NCBI RefSeq assembly: GCF_013304385.1
Contig: NZ_JAAITU010000011.1
Span: 24,922 to 88,921 of the forward strand
Direction of reading: 5' to 3'
DNA length: 64,000 nt
DNA from: Blautia glucerasea
GTDB taxonomy: Bacteria; Bacillota; Clostridia; Lachnospirales; Lachnospiraceae
Both the position numbers and the translations under genes were made by a program. Below are positions 18,310-26,935 of this stretch, piece after piece (the stretch's first letter is position 1; every line of letters starts with the position of its first letter). Below the pieces are notes generated by a model that did not search any database, was not told the DNA's origin, and saw only the letters and a program-made list of their open reading frames with translations.

Positions 18310-19432
18310 TTTTAACAGGCCTGCCTATACAGGCAAAGAAATGGAATATATTCAGGATGCTGTACAAAGAGGCATGCTGTGCGGTGACGGGGAATATACC
18401 AAACGGTGCTCCAGATGGATGGAGGAAAGGTTTCATACAGCACATGTAATGCTTACCACTTCCTGTACCCATGCACTGGAGATGGCTGCTTATCTGTCCG
18501 ATATACAGCCCGGGGATGAGGTGATCATGCCTGCATATACCTTTGTGTCTACAGCAGATGCGTTTGTACTTCGTGGCGCCAGGATCGTATTTGTGGATAT
18601 CCGTCCGGATACCATGAACATTGATGAGAATTTGATCGAGCCGGCCATTACAGAGAAGACAAAGGCAATCGTAGTGGTCCATTATGCAGGAGTGTCCTGT
18701 GAGATGGATAAGATTCTTCAGATCGCACACAAATATGGACTGAAGGTAGTAGAGGATGCTGCCCAGGGCGTAAATGCCTATTATAAGGGCATGGCACTGG
18801 GAACTATTGGTGATTTTGGCTGCTATAGCTTCCATGAAACAAAGAATTATACCATGGGAGAGGGCGGCGCTATTTTATTTGATAAAGACGAGTATCAGGA
18901 AAAAGCAGAGATCCTCAGGGAAAAGGGAACTGACAGAAGTAAGTTTTTCAGAGGCCAGGTGGACAAATACCGGTGGATGGATTATGGTTCCTCCTATCTT
19001 CCAAGTGAACTGAATGCAGCCTATCTTTACGCACAGCTGGAGGTTTGTGACCAGATCCAGGATAAAAGGATGGAAATCTGGAATTATTATCATCGAGAGC
19101 TGGAAGCTCTTGAGAAAGAAGGCAAGATTACACGGCCTGTGATACCGGAAGGATGTATCCATAATGCTCATATGTACTATTTGAAAGTGCGGGATATGGA
19201 AGTTCGTACTAAGCTGATCCATTATCTTCGGGAAAAAGGTATCTGCAGTGTATTTCATTATATTCCTCTGCATACAGCACCGGCAGGACAGAAGTTTGGC
19301 CGTTTTGCAGGAGAGGACCGATATACTACAAAGGAAAGCGAGAAACTGTTAAGGCTGCCTATGTTCTACAACCTGGACATGAAGGATGTGGAGTATGTTA
19401 CAGAGCAGCTGAAGTCCTTTAAGGAGTATTAA
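18302..19432 (+). CDS. rffA: dTDP-4-amino-4,6-dideoxygalactose transaminase
   Basis: This PLP enzyme (WecE/RffA) turns dTDP-4-keto-6-deoxyglucose into dTDP-Fuc4N using glutamate. Starting at ATG 18302 the product is 376 residues, the length I recall for E. coli WecE. It begins MIDFNRP, where E. coli has MIPFN. The catalytic lysine is Lys181 in SFHETKNYTMGEGG. Other near-identical blocks are QPGDEVIMP, RPDTMNIDE, REKGTDRSKFFRGQVDKY and VFHYIPLHTAPAGQKFG. Earlier in-frame starts at 18236 and 18290 lack a usable ribosome site or extend past the homology. It overlaps the glycosyltransferase gene by 8 bases. Such close similarity to the enterobacterial enzyme suggests the same product. Confidence 0.93.
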   Translation: MIDFNRPAYTGKEMEYIQDAVQRGMLCGDGEYTKRCSRWMEERFHTAHVMLTTSCTHALEMAAYLSDIQPGDEVIMPAYTFVSTADAFVLRGARIVFVDIRPDTMNIDENLIEPAITEKTKAIVVVHYAGVSCEMDKILQIAHKYGLKVVEDAAQGVNAYYKGMALGTIGDFGCYSFHETKNYTMGEGGAILFDKDEYQEKAEILREKGTDRSKFFRGQVDKYRWMDYGSSYLPSELNAAYLYAQLEVCDQIQDKRMEIWNYYHRELEALEKEGKITRPVIPEGCIHNAHMYYLKVRDMEVRTKLIHYLREKGICSVFHYIPLHTAPAGQKFGRFAGEDRYTTKESEKLLRLPMFYNLDMKDVEYVTEQLKSFKEY

Positions 19433-19497
19433 GCAAGTTGGATTTGTGACCAAAATATAGAAAATGGAAAGCCAAAAAAGGCAGAAAGGAAATCAAA

Positions 19498-20052
19498 ATG
19501 GGAAAGATCAAAGTGACACCATGTGGAGATATTGAAGGATTGAAGGTAATCGAGCCAACTGTTTTTGGAGATGCCCGTGGTTATTTTATGGAAACCTACA
19601 ATTACAATGATTTCAAGGAAGCAGGGATTGATGTGGAGTTTGTGCAGGACAATCAGTCCAGTTCCCACTACGGAGTATTAAGAGGTCTTCATTTCCAGAT
19701 CAATTATCCTCAGGATAAGCTGGTTCGTGTGGTAAACGGTGAAGTGTTTGATGTGGCAGTAGATTTACGAGAAGGCTCCAAAACCTACGGCAAATGGTTT
19801 GGTGTTGTGCTTTCAGCAGAAAATAAAAAACAGTTCTTTATTCCAAAGGGATTTGCTCATGGATTTCTGGTACTTTCCGAAAGTGCAGAGTTCACCTATA
19901 AATGCTCTGACTTCTATCATCCGGGAGACGAAGGCGGCCTGATCTGGAATGATCCGGATATTGGAGTAGAATGGCCGATCCCTGAAGGTATGGAGCTTAC
20001 TTTCTCTGACAAAGACCAGAAATGGGGGAGCTTTAAGGAGTTCCATAGATAG
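19498..20052 (+). CDS. rfbC: dTDP-4-dehydrorhamnose 3,5-epimerase
   Basis: RfbC/RmlC epimerises dTDP-4-keto-6-deoxyglucose to dTDP-4-keto-L-rhamnose, the third step of dTDP-L-rhamnose synthesis. It is a cupin of 184 residues, normal for the family. The catalytic His65 lies in VLRGLHFQ, the FIPKGFAHGFLVL segment carries another metal-free active-site His, and Tyr134 and Tyr140 sit in TYKCSDFYHPGDEGG. RfbA, RfbB and RfbD are not in the window. WecE and RfbC use the same dTDP-keto sugar, so the branch point between amino sugar and rhamnose lies here. Confidence 0.96.
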   Translation: MGKIKVTPCGDIEGLKVIEPTVFGDARGYFMETYNYNDFKEAGIDVEFVQDNQSSSHYGVLRGLHFQINYPQDKLVRVVNGEVFDVAVDLREGSKTYGKWFGVVLSAENKKQFFIPKGFAHGFLVLSESAEFTYKCSDFYHPGDEGGLIWNDPDIGVEWPIPEGMELTFSDKDQKWGSFKEFHR

Positions 20053-20062
20053 GAGAGAATGA

Positions 20063-20878
20063 ATGCTTAAGACGATATTTTCCCTGCCGGCGGATGTATA
20101 CAAAAACCGCCGGCTGGTTATGAAACTGGCTAAAAATGATTTTAAGACCAGATACGCAGGTTCCTATTTTGGAACCTTCTGGGCATTTGTGCAGCCCATT
20201 GTTACCATTATGGTGTACTGGTTTGTATTTTCTGTTGGCTTCCGCCAGAATACAGATGGGATCGGGATTCCTTTTGTACTGTATCTGGTAGCTGGGATTG
20301 TTCCCTGGTTCTTTTTCCAGGATGCCCTAGTAGGCGGGACCAACGCTCTTCTTGAATATAATTACCTTGTAAAAAAAGTCGTTTTTAACATCAGTGTGCT
20401 TCCTGTTGTGAAGATCATTTCCGCACTGTTTGTACACGGCTTTTTCGTGGTCTTTACAATTATTTTGTATGCCTTCTATGGAAGATTTCCGGACTGGTAT
20501 TATCTGCAGATCCTGTATTACAGTATTTGTGTATTTATATTGTCCTTAAGCCTGGTTTACATTAGCTGTGCAGTGGTGGTATTTTTCCGTGACCTGACCC
20601 AGATCATCAACATCGGCCTGCAGGTAGGCGTATGGCTTACACCCATTATGTGGGTGGCAGATACAGCTTTGAAGGACCATCCGCTGATCCAGAAGATCCT
20701 TCAGCTGAACCCTATGTATTATATTGTTTCCGGTTACAGGGATGCATTTGTTGTAAAAAGGTGGTTTTTTGAAAGACCATTATGGACCTTATATTTCTGG
20801 CTCTTTACCCTGGTTTGTTTCTGCTTCGGAAACTGGGTATTTAAAAGACTGCGGATCCATTTCGCAGACGTACTATAG
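20063..20878 (+). CDS. wzm: Polysaccharide ABC exporter permease (Wzm/TagG type)
   Basis: This is the membrane half of an ABC-2 exporter that moves a finished lipid-linked polysaccharide across the membrane. It has 271 residues. The family's N-terminal amphipathic part (KLAKNDFKTRYAGSYFGTFW) is followed by about six helices and a terminal cluster of aromatic residues. The motif NPMYYIVSGYRDAF before the last helix is typical of O-antigen and teichoic-acid permeases. Its ATPase partner follows after 17 bases. Confidence 0.92.
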   Translation: MLKTIFSLPADVYKNRRLVMKLAKNDFKTRYAGSYFGTFWAFVQPIVTIMVYWFVFSVGFRQNTDGIGIPFVLYLVAGIVPWFFFQDALVGGTNALLEYNYLVKKVVFNISVLPVVKIISALFVHGFFVVFTIILYAFYGRFPDWYYLQILYYSICVFILSLSLVYISCAVVVFFRDLTQIINIGLQVGVWLTPIMWVADTALKDHPLIQKILQLNPMYYIVSGYRDAFVVKRWFFERPLWTLYFWLFTLVCFCFGNWVFKRLRIHFADVL

Positions 20879-20895
20879 AAAGGAATCAACCTGTT

Positions 20896-22176
20896 TTGAG
20901 TGATAAAAATGTGATTTCAGTCCAGCATTTATCAAAAATGTATAAGCTGTATGACAAGCCCTCTGACCGTCTGAAAGAGTCTCTTGGCCTGTCCAGAAAG
21001 AAAAAATACAGGGAGCATTATGCCCTTCATGATGTGAATTTTAATATTCACGAAGGAGAATGTGTAGGGATCATCGGAGTGAACGGTTCCGGGAAGTCCA
21101 CGATTCTTAAGATCATCACAGGAGTGCTGGCACCTACCACAGGGGAAGTGAAGGTCAATGGACGTATTTCTGCCCTTCTGGAGCTGGGAGCCGGTTTTAA
21201 TATGGAATATTCCGGGCTTGAGAATGTGTATCTGAACGGTACCATGATCGGTTTTTCTGAGGAAGAGATCGACGCAAAGCTGGATGATATCCTTGCTTTT
21301 GCAGATATCGGAGATTATATCCATCAGCCGGTGAAAACCTATTCCAGCGGTATGTTTGTACGTCTTGCCTTTGCAGTTGCCATCAATATCGATCCTGAGA
21401 TCCTGATTGTAGATGAGGCACTGTCTGTTGGTGATGTATTTTTCCAGGCAAAATGCTATCATAAATTTGAAGAGTTTAAGAAACAGGGAAAAACCATTCT
21501 TTTTGTTACCCATGACTTAAGCAGCGTGTCCAAATATTGTGACCGTGTGATCCTTCTTAACAAAGGTGTTAAGCTGGATGAAGGCTCACCAAAGGAAATG
21601 GTGGATCTGTACAAGCAGCTGCTGGTAGGACAGGAGCCTGTGAAACAAAAAACAGATGGGGGCGAGGACCTTGCAAAAGCAGCCGTAGCGTCCATCAGCC
21701 ATGAACATTTTCTGCCAAATCCTAATACTCTGGAGTATGGGGACAAGCAGGCGGAGATCGTGGATTTTGCAATTAAGGATGATAAGGGGATGTTCACCAA
21801 TACCATAGAAAAGGGAAGCACCTTCCAGATCCTTATGAAGGTTCGATTTAATGAGCAGATCCAGGAGCCGATCATGGCTTATACCTTTAAGAATATTAGG
21901 GGAACAGAGCTGACAGGCACCAACACCCTTTTTGAGAAAGCAGAAGTGCCGGAACCTGCTCCTGGAGGATGCTGCACAGTTACCTTTACACAGAAAATGG
22001 ATCTGCAGGGTGGGGAATATCTTCTGTCCTTTGGCTGTACCGGCTATAAGGACGGGGAATTCAAGGTGTTCCACAGATTGTATGATGCGTGCAATATTAC
22101 CGTTATTTCTGCCAAGAATACGGTAGGCTTTTTTGATATGAATTCGACTGTAACGGTTCAGGAGGATGATATATGA
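20896..22176 (+). CDS. wzt: Polysaccharide ABC exporter ATPase with C-terminal carbohydrate-binding (Wzt) domain
   Basis: This is the ATP-hydrolysing half of the exporter. The start is TTG at 20896 with GAAAGGA upstream. Walker A is GVNGSGKS at residues 61-68, the signature YSSGMFVRLAFA, and Walker B LIVDEALSVGD. A C-terminal region of about 170 residues (about 255-426) is a beta-rich Wzt_C-type domain (for example QILMKVRFNEQIQEPI and MDLQGGEYLLSFGC). In E. coli O9a this domain recognises the capped end of the polymer before export. The next gene is a candidate capping enzyme and overlaps by four bases (ATGA), which fits that model closely. Confidence 0.92.
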   Translation: MSDKNVISVQHLSKMYKLYDKPSDRLKESLGLSRKKKYREHYALHDVNFNIHEGECVGIIGVNGSGKSTILKIITGVLAPTTGEVKVNGRISALLELGAGFNMEYSGLENVYLNGTMIGFSEEEIDAKLDDILAFADIGDYIHQPVKTYSSGMFVRLAFAVAINIDPEILIVDEALSVGDVFFQAKCYHKFEEFKKQGKTILFVTHDLSSVSKYCDRVILLNKGVKLDEGSPKEMVDLYKQLLVGQEPVKQKTDGGEDLAKAAVASISHEHFLPNPNTLEYGDKQAEIVDFAIKDDKGMFTNTIEKGSTFQILMKVRFNEQIQEPIMAYTFKNIRGTELTGTNTLFEKAEVPEPAPGGCCTVTFTQKMDLQGGEYLLSFGCTGYKDGEFKVFHRLYDACNITVISAKNTVGFFDMNSTVTVQEDDI

Positions 22177-24407
22177 GGAAGATCGGTAATGTGATCCTGG
22201 ATGATACCTGCTATCAGGGCAGGGATTTATATACAGATGGTGCTATTGAGGATGAAATGCTGGAGATTGCCAGAAATGTAAGTCCAGACAGATTTAATAA
22301 GATGATCGGGGAAAAGAAAAGTTGGCCCATTCTCTATCATTTTTCACATATCAGAGAGAATATCCTTAGCTGGATGCCTTTTACAGGCAAGGAAAAGGTG
22401 CTGGAAATCGGTTCCGGATGCGGTGCTGTTACAGGTGCCCTTCTTGGCGGAGCAGGTGAAGTGACTTGTATCGATCTGTCCATGAAGCGCAGTGAGATCA
22501 ATGCGTGGAGACACAGAGACAGTGAGAAGCTGAAGATTCTTGTGGGAAATTTTCAGGATGTGGAGAAGAAACTGACAGAGAAATATGATTATATTACTTT
22601 GATCGGTGTATTTGAATATGGAGAGGCCTATATCCAGAGCCAGGATCCTTATGTGGATTTCCTGAAGATTATCCGAAAGCATCTGAAGCCAGACGGGAAG
22701 ATCGTGATCGCCATTGAGAACCGTTTTGGTTTGAAGTACTGGGCTGGATGTACAGAAGACCATTTTGGTACTTTATTTGAAGGAATCCAGGGGTATCCAT
22801 CCACAAAGGGCGTAAAGACCTTTACTGTAAAAGAACTGAAAAAGATCTTCCGGGAAGCAGGCGGCTTTGAAAGTACCTGGTATTATCCATTCCCGGATTA
22901 TAAATTCCCTATGACCATTTATTCGGACAGAAGACTGCCAAGGCGTGGGGAACTGAATCGTACAGAATATAATTTTGACAGGCTGCGTATGGAACTTTTT
23001 CAGGAATCAGCAGTGTATGATTCCATTTTGGATAATGATCTGTATCCTCAGTTTGCCAATTCCTTCCTGGTAGTGATCGGGCAGGATAAATTTGAAACAG
23101 AGACAGCCTATATCAAGTATTCCAATGAAAGAGATCCAAGATTTAATATCCTTACCCAGATCTGCCAGAAACCAGATGGCAGCCGTTATGTACAGAAGCT
23201 TCCGACTGGGTTAAAAGCAGAAGCTCATGTAAGTAATATTTATGATAAAGGACAGGCTTTAGCCCCACTTTTTGAAAAAGAAAAGCTTTATGTCAACTCC
23301 TGCGAAAAAGTATCATATGGGGTAAAACTGGAATATCTGGAAGGGATTTCCCTGGAGGAGAAACTGGATACACTTCTAAAAGAAGGACAGTTAGATGAGG
23401 CAGAAAGCCTTTTATTTACTTATCTTCATAAGGCAGAACGGCTTTACGGCAGCCAGGATTTTAAGAAATCACCGGAGTTTATACAGGTGTTTGGCCAGGC
23501 TGGGCTTCCAGAAGGCTTAAAGGGCGGCAGGCTTGCAGATATTGATCTGGTTCCGGCCAATATCCTTCTTGGAAAAGGCAAGGACTGGGTGCTGGATTAC
23601 GAGTGGACCTTTGATTTTTGCGTGCCTGCACACTTTATCATGTATCGTATGCTTCATTATTATCTGGAAAGTGACGGAAAGCGTCATGTGCTGAAAAACA
23701 GAGACCTTTATGAAAAGGCTGGGATCAGCCGGGAAGAACAGGAAATATATGCGAAGATGGAGCAGCATTTCCAGAAATACATGGTCGGAAAGCATATCCC
23801 TATGCTGTCTCTGTATGATGAGATTTCTCCAGGCAAGCTGGATGTGATGGAATATTATGACAGGATCCGGGGCTGTGGAGATGAGAGAAAGCTTCAGGTA
23901 TTTTTCGACAGGGGACAGGATTTTCAGGAAAGAGACTCTTTTAAGTATCCTATGACCAGGAGAGGGCTATGTATTGATATCCCTGTACCTGCAGGCACAA
24001 GACGGATGCGTCTTGATCCTGGTGAAGTGCCGGGAGGTTTTAAAATCTGCAGGATCCGGTGGAGAGATCTGGGAAAGGCAGCCTTCCATACCAATGGGTT
24101 TGCACTTGGTGATCACTGCTACTATTTCGGCGGCGGAGATCCGCAGATCATTTTGGAAAATGTGCCAAGGGAAGCAGAGATCCTCACCCTGGAGCTGGAG
24201 GCCTTAAAGGAACAGGAAGCAGTAAAGGAATTCTGGAGCAGATTTGCACGGGAAGAAAATGAAAAAAATGCTCAGATCCAGGATCTGAAGGCTCAGCTGA
24301 AGCAAAAAGAAGCCCAGATCCATGAAATGGAAAATACAAAGGCATGGAAGTTATACAGAAAGCTGAAGCCGGAAGGAAAAGGGGCTTCATCAAAGAAGCA
24401 GGAGTAA
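22173..24407 (+). CDS. Methyltransferase-kinase fusion with C-terminal coiled coil (WbdD-like chain terminator)
   Basis: This 744-residue protein joins several parts. A class I SAM methyltransferase has motif I VLEIGSGCG at residues 76-84 and the VIAIENRFGLKYW segment. A middle domain looks like a small-molecule kinase fold: an N-lobe-like stretch (SRYVQKLPTG), a catalytic-loop-like DIDLVPANILL (Asp456, Asp458, Asn463) and a DFG-like LDYEW (Asp475). A beta-rich domain follows (about 590-690), then a short coiled coil (about 690-725) ending in ENTKAWKLYRKLK. The E. coli O9a terminator WbdD has methyltransferase, kinase and coiled coil in the same order and caps the chain that Wzt then binds. 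The kinase call is my reading of motifs and needs a structure comparison. Confidence 0.78.
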   Translation: MRKIGNVILDDTCYQGRDLYTDGAIEDEMLEIARNVSPDRFNKMIGEKKSWPILYHFSHIRENILSWMPFTGKEKVLEIGSGCGAVTGALLGGAGEVTCIDLSMKRSEINAWRHRDSEKLKILVGNFQDVEKKLTEKYDYITLIGVFEYGEAYIQSQDPYVDFLKIIRKHLKPDGKIVIAIENRFGLKYWAGCTEDHFGTLFEGIQGYPSTKGVKTFTVKELKKIFREAGGFESTWYYPFPDYKFPMTIYSDRRLPRRGELNRTEYNFDRLRMELFQESAVYDSILDNDLYPQFANSFLVVIGQDKFETETAYIKYSNERDPRFNILTQICQKPDGSRYVQKLPTGLKAEAHVSNIYDKGQALAPLFEKEKLYVNSCEKVSYGVKLEYLEGISLEEKLDTLLKEGQLDEAESLLFTYLHKAERLYGSQDFKKSPEFIQVFGQAGLPEGLKGGRLADIDLVPANILLGKGKDWVLDYEWTFDFCVPAHFIMYRMLHYYLESDGKRHVLKNRDLYEKAGISREEQEIYAKMEQHFQKYMVGKHIPMLSLYDEISPGKLDVMEYYDRIRGCGDERKLQVFFDRGQDFQERDSFKYPMTRRGLCIDIPVPAGTRRMRLDPGEVPGGFKICRIRWRDLGKAAFHTNGFALGDHCYYFGGGDPQIILENVPREAEILTLELEALKEQEAVKEFWSRFAREENEKNAQIQDLKAQLKQKEAQIHEMENTKAWKLYRKLKPEGKGASSKKQE

Positions 24408-24411
24408 CCGG

Positions 24412-26934
24412 ATGGAACAGTTAGTGTGGAGTGTAGATGACCGTAAATACCAGGAGAAGAATGAAAAATCCCTGATTCTGGAAGGGTGGGCCTTTCAAAG
24501 GGACAGCCAGCCCTTACGTTTCCTTCTTACAGATCCGGCAGGGGAGCAGCTCCCGATGGAGGAGCCGGTGCGCTTTGCCAGACCGGATGTGGAAGCCGGA
24601 TATCCGGAGACATCAGGGACAAAGCAATGCGGTTTTACAATAAGGATCCCCAATGCAGAAGCGCTTGTAAAGAAGCATGAAAAGCTGAGGCTTGTGGTTA
24701 CAGATGGAAAAGAAAAAGCCATTTTGTGGGAAACAGATCCACAGCAGCTTTATGATTTTTGTAAGGATCAGATGATGGAGGTACACATAGACCGACAGGA
24801 GGTGCTGTACCGCACCATGATCGCTGCAGAGGGCTGGGTACTTTGCCAGAAAGGTACTGACCGGATCCTGCTTCAGGACGGTAAGGGGAATCCGGTATCC
24901 TTGAAGCTGAGCCGTGGACGCAGGCCGGATGTGGTGGAAAGTCTGGCGCTTGGCACAGAATATAAAGAAAAAGAACTGGGATTTCAGATCAGCGGCAAAC
25001 TGGCAGATGTGGCCGGAGGCAGGCTGGTGTTGGTTTTCATTGGGAATACAGGCAGGGAAGAGATCCGAAAACAAGTGGAAATCGACCTGAAAAAGCTTCA
25101 GGCGGAAAATTCACCTGCCGGCAGACGTAAAAAGGTGCTGGCCTGGGAAAATCGGAAAGAGAATCTGGAATGCCTGCGAAAGAAGGGAATCCGTGGATTT
25201 TTGAAATATGTGGATGCAAAAGCCGGAATCGTGACCGGAGACTATGAGCAGTGGCTGATGCGTCACAAAGCCGGGAGAAAAGAGCTGATGGCCCAGCGGA
25301 AAACCCATTTTCCTTATGAACCTAAGATCAGTATTGTGATCCCTCTTTATAATACACCATTACCTTATCTGAAGGAGGCGGTGGATTCTATCGTAAAGCA
25401 AACCTACAAGAACTGGCAGCTTTGCCTGGCGGACGGAAGTACAGGAGATGAGCTTACCAGTTATATTCATAAGCATTATGGCAGGGATCTAAGGATCTGC
25501 TATAAAAAACTGGAAAAGAACGGGGGTATTTCAGAGAATACTAATGCGGCAGTAAAAATGGCTAAAGGGGATTATATCCTTCTTGCAGACCATGACGATG
25601 TGGTAGCACCGGATGCACTTTTTCATATTGTAAAAGCCATCAATGAAAGTATTCAAAAAGGTGATCGTCCGGCAGATGCACTGTACACTGATGAAGATAA
25701 GATCAGTATGGATGGTGCCCATTATTTTGAACCAAATTTTAAGCCGGATTATAATCTTTTCCGTTTAAGGGAGAATAATTATATTTGTCACATTTTTGTG
25801 GTAAAGAAAGAATTGTTAAAGCAGGTTGGACTTTTTTCATCAGATTATGATGGAGCACAGGATTATGACCTGATCTTGCGGTGCTGCGAAAAGGCGGAAA
25901 ACATAGTGCACATTCCAAGGGTACTGTATCATTGGAGGTGTCATATGGAGTCTACAGCAGCAGATCCTGCAAGCAAGGCTTATGCCTATGAAGCAGGGAA
26001 AAGAGCACTGGAAGCACATTACAAAAGAATGGGGATCCAGGCAGAAGTGGAGATGACAAAGAGGCCAGGCTGGTACAGAAGCCAGGTGAAGATAAAGGGA
26101 CAGCCCTTGATCTCCATTATCATACCAAATAAAGATCATGTAAAGGATCTGGAACTGTGTATTTCTTCTATTGATAAGAAAAGTACCTACCGAAATTTTG
26201 AAGTACTGGTTGTGGAAAATAACAGCAACCATCCGGAAACCTTTGAATATTATGAGAAAATGACCCGAAAGTATTCTTTTGTAAGGCTTCTCACATGGAA
26301 AGAAGGTTTTAATTTTTCTGCTATCAATAATTTTGCAGCAGCCCTGGCGAATGGGGAATATTTCCTATTTCTGAACAACGACGTGGAGGTGCTTACTCCC
26401 AACTGGATCCAGGAAATGCTGATGCTTTGTCAGCAGAAGGACGTAGGCGCGGTAGGGGCAAAGCTGTTTTACCCAGATGATACCATCCAACATGCAGGTG
26501 TGGTGATCGGCCTGGGAGGCATTGCAGGACATATTTTCTGCAGGGCGTCCGGCAGTGCAGATGGCTATATGGGACGATTGGTAAGCGTACAGGAATACAG
26601 CGCAGTGACAGCTGCCTGTATGCTGGTTAAGAAAGAGGATTTTCTGCTGGTAGATGGTTTTGATCCGGAGTTTGTAGTTGCATTTAATGATATTGATTTC
26701 TGCATGAAGCTTGGACAGCATAAGAAAAAGGTAGTATTTACGCCTTACGCACAGCTGTATCATTACGAGTCTAAGTCCAGAGGCATGGAGGATACACCGG
26801 AGAAGCAGCTTCGCTTTAAGAAAGAAACCCTGCTTTTTGAGAAAAAATGGGGAAAAGAGCTGGCCAAAGGAGATCCTTATTATAGCCCGAATTTATCAGT
26901 GACAGAAGGAGACTGTTCCTTAAGAGAGGTTTAA
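24412..26934 (+). CDS. Large double-domain GT2 glycosyltransferase (1)
   Basis: This is an 840-residue cytoplasmic glycosyltransferase with two GT2 domains, likely adding two different linkages of the polysaccharide repeat. About 230 N-terminal residues form two beta-rich repeats (LILEGWAFQ, IAAEGWVLC). GT2 domain A starts at KISIVIPLYNTPLPYL (about 305) with DHDD at 393-396. GT2 domain B starts at LISIIIPNKDHVKDL (about 565) with NNDVE at 655-659 and the acceptor-side motif FNDIDFCMKL. It shares architecture and many motifs with the next gene and with the protein at 35761. No integral membrane helix is apparent. Confidence 0.9.
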   Translation: MEQLVWSVDDRKYQEKNEKSLILEGWAFQRDSQPLRFLLTDPAGEQLPMEEPVRFARPDVEAGYPETSGTKQCGFTIRIPNAEALVKKHEKLRLVVTDGKEKAILWETDPQQLYDFCKDQMMEVHIDRQEVLYRTMIAAEGWVLCQKGTDRILLQDGKGNPVSLKLSRGRRPDVVESLALGTEYKEKELGFQISGKLADVAGGRLVLVFIGNTGREEIRKQVEIDLKKLQAENSPAGRRKKVLAWENRKENLECLRKKGIRGFLKYVDAKAGIVTGDYEQWLMRHKAGRKELMAQRKTHFPYEPKISIVIPLYNTPLPYLKEAVDSIVKQTYKNWQLCLADGSTGDELTSYIHKHYGRDLRICYKKLEKNGGISENTNAAVKMAKGDYILLADHDDVVAPDALFHIVKAINESIQKGDRPADALYTDEDKISMDGAHYFEPNFKPDYNLFRLRENNYICHIFVVKKELLKQVGLFSSDYDGAQDYDLILRCCEKAENIVHIPRVLYHWRCHMESTAADPASKAYAYEAGKRALEAHYKRMGIQAEVEMTKRPGWYRSQVKIKGQPLISIIIPNKDHVKDLELCISSIDKKSTYRNFEVLVVENNSNHPETFEYYEKMTRKYSFVRLLTWKEGFNFSAINNFAAALANGEYFLFLNNDVEVLTPNWIQEMLMLCQQKDVGAVGAKLFYPDDTIQHAGVVIGLGGIAGHIFCRASGSADGYMGRLVSVQEYSAVTAACMLVKKEDFLLVDGFDPEFVVAFNDIDFCMKLGQHKKKVVFTPYAQLYHYESKSRGMEDTPEKQLRFKKETLLFEKKWGKELAKGDPYYSPNLSVTEGDCSLREV

Positions 26935-26935
26935 A

